NCBI GenBank assembly: GCA_046154545.1
Contig: JBJXGC010000329.1
Coordinates: 1 to 7,941, forward strand
Origin: JBJXGC01 sp046154545
GTDB taxonomy: Bacteria; Chloroflexota; Dehalococcoidia; Tepidiformales; Tepidiformaceae
Direction: 5' to 3'
DNA: 7,941 nt
Below the pieces are notes generated by a model. It worked only from the letters and a program-made list of their open reading frames with translations. It was not told the DNA's origin and ran no database searches. Of the stretch, positions 4,913 through 7,941 are shown in pieces. Position 1 is the first letter of the stretch. Each line of letters starts with the position of its first letter. The position numbers and the translations under genes are program-made.

Positions 4913-6216
4913 CGTGGTGTCCCGAGCAGCCCACGGAAGTCCGGGTGGGCGATCGCCCTCAGCGCCTCGGCCCGTTGGGCCAGCGTTCGCCCCCGGAGTT
5001 GGGCCACCCCGAATTCCGTGACCACCCGGTCGGCCAGGTAGCGTGGGGTCGTGATGACAGCGCCCGCGTCCAGGGCAGCGACGATGCGCGAGAGCTTGCC
5101 GCCCGCGGCTGTGGCCGGCAGCGCATGGATGGCGATGCCTCCGCTGGCCGCGGCCGCCCCCTCGGCGTAATCCGGCTGGCCACCCGGTCCGGCTATCTGG
5201 CGCGTGCCGATCGACTCAGCGTTGATCGTCCCATCGAGCGCCACCTGGAGGGCCGACTGGATCGAGACGAAGTTGCTGCAGCGAGCGATGACCGGCACGC
5301 CGTGGGTGTACGAGCCGGGGGCCATTCGCACGTTTGGGTTGAGATGAGCCCAGTCGAAGAGGCGCCGCGTGCCCATGACCTCGGCAGTCACGCAGACGCC
5401 CTGGTCGAACGCCTTCCGCGCGTTCGTGATCACTCCTGCATCGAGCAGGTCGGCGATCCCGTCGCCGATCATGCCTGAGTGGATGCCGAGGTCGCGCCGC
5501 TCTGAGAGCAGGCCCATGAGGGCCTCCGGCACGGCGCCAATGCCGAACTGCAGCGTCGCCCCGTCAGGGATTTGGGTGAGGGCGTGGCGGGCGATGGCCT
5601 GGGCCTCGGCGCCGGGTTCACCCCGCCGTAGCTCGATCAGGGGGCCGTCGATCTCCACCAGGAGGTCGATTTCGTCGCGCCGCAGTTCGCTGGCGCCGAA
5701 GGTGTAGGGCATCTCCCTGTTCACCTGGGCGATGACGAGCGGCGCACTGCGGACGGCGTCGATCGTCGAGCCGACCGACACGCCCAGGCTGAAGCGCCCT
5801 CCTGGGCCGGGCGGACTGACCTGCACGAGGACGACATCCGGCGCCAGCGCGCCTCCGGCCGCAAACAGGCGGCCGTGATCCGAATAGCGCGCCGGCACCG
5901 TGTCAGCGGGGCCACCGGCACTGCGGTCCGCGAGGTGTTCGCTGGGTTGGACGCTCGTGAACGTGAACGGTTCGCCGGCGAATTCCGTGAGGGCGATAGG
6001 CGCCAGGAGCTGCCCGGCCACGATGTCCAGCCGCGTCCAGCGCCCACGCTGCGCGGCCAGCTCTTCCATGAGGAGCAACGGTGTGCCGCAGGCGGGGCTG
6101 ATGAGCACCCGAGCGCCATCCTCGACGTTCGCGAAGGCTGCGGCCGCCTCGACTCGTCGCCCCGCTCGCGGCCCGCGCGAGGGCGCCAGGTATTCGCTGA
6201 AATCAAAGCTTGTCAC
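4909..6216 (-). CDS. Acetyl-CoA hydrolase/transferase family protein
   Basis: A 435-residue protein of the family that includes acetyl-CoA hydrolase, 4-hydroxybutyrate CoA-transferase and Cat1-type CoA-transferases, which move CoA between carboxylic acids in the cytoplasm. The two halves are each alpha/beta CoA-transferase-like domains (about 10-190 and 200-430). Recognisable are FGIGAVPEAL (about 224-233), GIHSGMIGDG (244-253), GVITNARK, NAESIG in the C-terminal domain, VVTEFGVAQLRG and IAHPDFR. In characterised transferases the motif is G(I/L)H(S/T)E; here Gly248 (codon 5473-5475) replaces that catalytic Glu, so a transferase mechanism through a glutamyl-CoA intermediate is doubtful. The GTG start at 6216 is supported by TATAGT 6 nt upstream. 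Its TAG overlaps the Uma2 stop. Substrate cannot be told. Confidence 0.87.
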   Translation of the reverse strand: MTSFDFSEYLAPSRGPRAGRRVEAAAAFANVEDGARVLISPACGTPLLLMEELAAQRGRWTRLDIVAGQLLAPIALTEFAGEPFTFTSVQPSEHLADRSAGGPADTVPARYSDHGRLFAAGGALAPDVVLVQVSPPGPGGRFSLGVSVGSTIDAVRSAPLVIAQVNREMPYTFGASELRRDEIDLLVEIDGPLIELRRGEPGAEAQAIARHALTQIPDGATLQFGIGAVPEALMGLLSERRDLGIHSGMIGDGIADLLDAGVITNARKAFDQGVCVTAEVMGTRRLFDWAHLNPNVRMAPGSYTHGVPVIARCSNFVSIQSALQVALDGTINAESIGTRQIAGPGGQPDYAEGAAAASGGIAIHALPATAAGGKLSRIVAALDAGAVITTPRYLADRVVTEFGVAQLRGRTLAQRAEALRAIAHPDFRGLLGTPR

Positions 6217-6222
6217 GGGCGG

Positions 6223-6228
6223 ACTATA
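6223..6228 (-). promoter_or_regulatory. Candidate -10 box of a leaderless promoter for the acetyl-CoA hydrolase/transferase gene
   Basis: On the minus strand TATAGT lies exactly 6 nt before the GTG at 6216, in the 39-nt gap after the exonuclease stop codon. No Shine-Dalgarno and no clear -35 box are present. It suggests the transferase gene has its own promoter and is not only read through from the exonuclease gene. Confidence 0.55.
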
Positions 6229-6255
6229 GCCCGGCTCGTCCGTGGCGGCATGGCG

Positions 6256-6909
6256 CTATCCGGGTGCGGACGCCGCCGGGGCCCGCTCTACCAGCTTCAC
6301 CAGCACGTCGTAGGTGGCGTAGGCGTCGGCGAGGGCGCTGTGTTCGCCCATCCGCCCGATGCCGAGGCGGTCGGCCACATGACCGAGGTTGAAGCGATCG
6401 ACGCTGCCCGTACCCGCGAGGAGCTTGCGGGCGATTGGCTGCACGTCGAGCACGAACGGCGCGAAGGGCCAATCGCCGCCGCCTGTGCGGCGGATGGTCT
6501 CGAAAAGAAAAGTCAGGTCCTGGCCGATCCCCCAGCCGGAGATGATCGCCCCTCGCCCCAGCTCCACCAATTTCGCCATGGCCTCGTCGAGGTCGATCGC
6601 CTGTTTCCACGCCTTCGGGTTGTAGCCCACCACCTTAAGCGCGCCGGGGACGGCGTTGCCGATGTGGAGCGGCTTCACCTTTGCCCCCCAGGAGGCCTCT
6701 TCGGGCAGGGCCGGCGCAAGCGTCGCGCGGACGCCCCCGAGTTCGAGCACTTCGTGGGTTTGGGGGTTTGGGCCGCTCATCTCGAGGTCGATGACGATGA
6801 GGGCTGCGTGCCCGTCGAAGACTGCCACATCGACCGGTTCGGGCAGCCGTTTCCCCTCGGGCGAAAGCTGGCTGAGACCCGGTTGTAACGCGGCGAGCAA
6901 CGATTCCAC
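6256..6909 (-). CDS. DEDDh 3'-5' exonuclease (DnaQ/RNase T-like)
   Basis: A 217-residue protein with the three exonuclease motifs of the DnaQ-like superfamily: Exo I in LIVIDLEMSG (Asp41, Glu43), Exo II in SGWGIGQDLTFL (Asp131), and Exo III in HSALADAYATYDVL (His190, Asp195). The His in the last motif makes it the DEDDh type, which digests single-stranded DNA or RNA from the 3' end with two metal ions. All catalytic residues are present. No polymerase or other domain is attached, so it is a stand-alone exonuclease, either a proofreading-subunit relative or an RNA/DNA trimming enzyme. The first 36 residues are poorly conserved in type and the start is uncertain: GTG at 6909 gives the longest sensible product, a GTG at 6828 is possible. 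It precedes the CoA-transferase-like gene by 39 nt and is divergent from tldD. Confidence 0.87.
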   Translation of the reverse strand: MESLLAALQPGLSQLSPEGKRLPEPVDVAVFDGHAALIVIDLEMSGPNPQTHEVLELGGVRATLAPALPEEASWGAKVKPLHIGNAVPGALKVVGYNPKAWKQAIDLDEAMAKLVELGRGAIISGWGIGQDLTFLFETIRRTGGGDWPFAPFVLDVQPIARKLLAGTGSVDRFNLGHVADRLGIGRMGEHSALADAYATYDVLVKLVERAPAASAPG

Positions 6910-7033
6910 GTCCGAATCGTGCGGCGGCGCAGTGGAAGACGCCAGCGCCCCGCGGTGGCCTTACGGGCGCCCTGGTCATGAGCGGGACGCGGTCCGGGCA
7001 AGACGGCTTCTATCCGCGCATCCAGCGGTCGAG

Positions 7034-7039
7034 TACGAT
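7034..7039 (+). promoter_or_regulatory. Weak candidate -10 box for tldD
   Basis: TACGAT, a TAnnnT hexamer, lies 15 nt before the ATG at 7055. Transcription from it would leave a leader of only about 8 nt. No convincing -35 box or Shine-Dalgarno is visible in the 145-nt gap between the divergent exonuclease and tldD genes. Confidence 0.35.
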
Positions 7040-7054
7040 CATGCCCACTCCAGC

Positions 7055-7941
7055 ATGACCGGGGGCCCCTCACGCTTGGCTGATTCCACTGCCGCATCTC
7101 TCGCGCTCTTCAACGACCGCTACAACATCGACCCGGCGGCCATGTCGGCCCTCCTCGGGGCCGCCCTCAGCCGTGGTGGCGATTTCGCCGAACTCTTCTT
7201 CGAACATCGCACGAATAGCTCCATCGCCTGGGAGGATCAACGGGTGAAGTCCGCCTCCCGGACGGTGTCGCAGGGCGTCGGCATCCGGGTCGTCAAGGGC
7301 GACGCTATTGGCTACGCCTACTCGGAGAGCCTCGACCCGGCCGCCCTTCGGAGGGCCGCGGAGACGGCCTCGCACATCGGCAGGGAGCACGAGCGTCCCG
7401 TGCCCATCGACGCCACCCCGCACGGCTCAACGGCGTCGTACTACTCGACGGAGCAGCCCCTGAGCGATGCCCCGGCGCGCGAGAAGGTCGCCCTCCTCGA
7501 GCGGGCGGACCGGGCCGCCCGCGCCTTCGACCCGACTATCGCACGGGTGGATGGGTCGATCGGCGACGAACTCAAGTACGTCCTGGTGGCCCGCAGCGAT
7601 GGCAAGGTCGTGGGCGACGTCCAGCCGCTCATCCGGCTGAACGTGGTGGCCGTGTCCGACCGCGACGGCGCCCGCCGCCAGGCGAGCTGGGGCGGCGGCG
7701 GCCGCCTCGGGATGGAGTACTTCTCCCGGGTCACGCCGGAAGAGGGCGCGCGCGACGCGGCCCGCCAGGCGGTCCTCCAGCACGACGCCATCGAGGCACC
7801 GGCCGGGACGTTCCCGGTGGTCCTGGCTGCCGGCGACAGCGGCATCCTGCTCCATGAGGCCGTCGGTCATGGCCTGGAGGCGGACTTCAACCGCAAAGGC
7901 ACAAGCAACTTCAGTGGCCGTGTGGGTCAGCCAGTCGCCAG
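7055..7941 (+). CDS. tldD: TldD metalloprotease subunit, 3' end outside window
   Basis: The first 295 residues of TldD, cut by the window edge with no stop reached. TldD pairs with TldE (PmbA) to form a zinc protease that degrades unfolded peptides and, in some bacteria, matures microcins or other modified peptides. Diagnostic features are LSRGGDFAELFFEHR, VKSASRTVSQGVGIRV, GDAIGYAYSE, and the metal site HEAVGH (HExxxH; His267, Glu268, His272), followed by GLEADFNRKGTS and FSGRVGQ. The ATG at 7055 is chosen as the first Met in frame that gives the usual N-terminal length; an internal Met at 7142 would cut into the conserved region. No partner gene is visible, but tldE would be expected downstream, outside the window. 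Confidence 0.95.
   Translation, partial: MTGGPSRLADSTAASLALFNDRYNIDPAAMSALLGAALSRGGDFAELFFEHRTNSSIAWEDQRVKSASRTVSQGVGIRVVKGDAIGYAYSESLDPAALRRAAETASHIGREHERPVPIDATPHGSTASYYSTEQPLSDAPAREKVALLERADRAARAFDPTIARVDGSIGDELKYVLVARSDGKVVGDVQPLIRLNVVAVSDRDGARRQASWGGGGRLGMEYFSRVTPEEGARDAARQAVLQHDAIEAPAGTFPVVLAAGDSGILLHEAVGHGLEADFNRKGTSNFSGRVGQPVA

Noticed and set aside
5875..6888. 337-codon open frame on the + strand
   Set aside because: It is antisense to the CoA-transferase-like gene, the promoter gap and the exonuclease gene, with no family resemblance.
1..7941. Mobile elements, CRISPR arrays, tRNA or rRNA genes, and long direct or inverted repeats
   Set aside because: None could be recognised on reading both strands; the sequence is almost fully accounted for by single-copy genes and one riboswitch.

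Overview
The window is high-GC bacterial DNA, densely packed with ordinary-looking housekeeping and metabolic genes on both strands. GTG starts are frequent, stop/start overlaps occur, and several genes have a -10-like hexamer exactly 6 nt before the start codon, suggesting leaderless transcription. The mix of a RibE-RibBA-RibH operon without RibD, an Uma2 nuclease, secreted PHB-depolymerase-type esterases and a TldD protease would suit Chloroflexota (for example a Dehalococcoidia-like lineage). That placement is an inference from gene style only; there is no rRNA or marker alignment to support it.

Layout. On the + strand, the window opens inside the C-terminal part of an esterase of the PHB depolymerase/LpqC type (1-300). 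A small unrecognised 73-residue gene (343-564) follows. On the - strand is a four-gene operon, read right to left: an FMN riboswitch (4210-4097), riboflavin synthase (3985-3383), RibBA (3386-2139), lumazine synthase RibH (2096-1632) and a lipoprotein esterase (1635-589). The esterase is a paralogue of the truncated one at the left edge. Neighbouring genes overlap by ATGA and GTGA at two of the three junctions, so translation is probably coupled. Divergent from the riboswitch is an Uma2-family nuclease gene (4283-4912). Its stop codon overlaps the stop of a convergent acetyl-CoA hydrolase/transferase-family gene (6216-4909). Upstream of that on the same strand is a DEDDh exonuclease gene (6909-6256). 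Divergent from it, the N-terminal two-thirds or so of tldD (7055 to the window end) runs off the right edge with its HExxxH metal site in view.

How the genes fit together. RibBA makes the lumazine precursor 3,4-dihydroxy-2-butanone 4-phosphate and opens GTP, RibH builds 6,7-dimethyl-8-ribityllumazine, and riboflavin synthase dismutates it to riboflavin. FMN made from riboflavin should feed back on the whole operon through the riboswitch. The deaminase/reductase RibD is not in the window and must be encoded elsewhere. Why a secreted esterase ends this operon is not clear.

The most interesting points are residue-level and regulatory. RibBA has Gln where DHBP synthases have the metal-binding His of the GHTEA motif. 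Riboflavin synthase has Asp and Val at two normally conserved active-site positions. The CoA-transferase-like protein has Gly where the catalytic Glu is expected. The riboswitch variable hairpin contains 8 nt exactly complementary to the ribE Shine-Dalgarno region. I saw no mobile element, CRISPR array, tRNA or rRNA, and no evidence of a wholly new multi-gene system.
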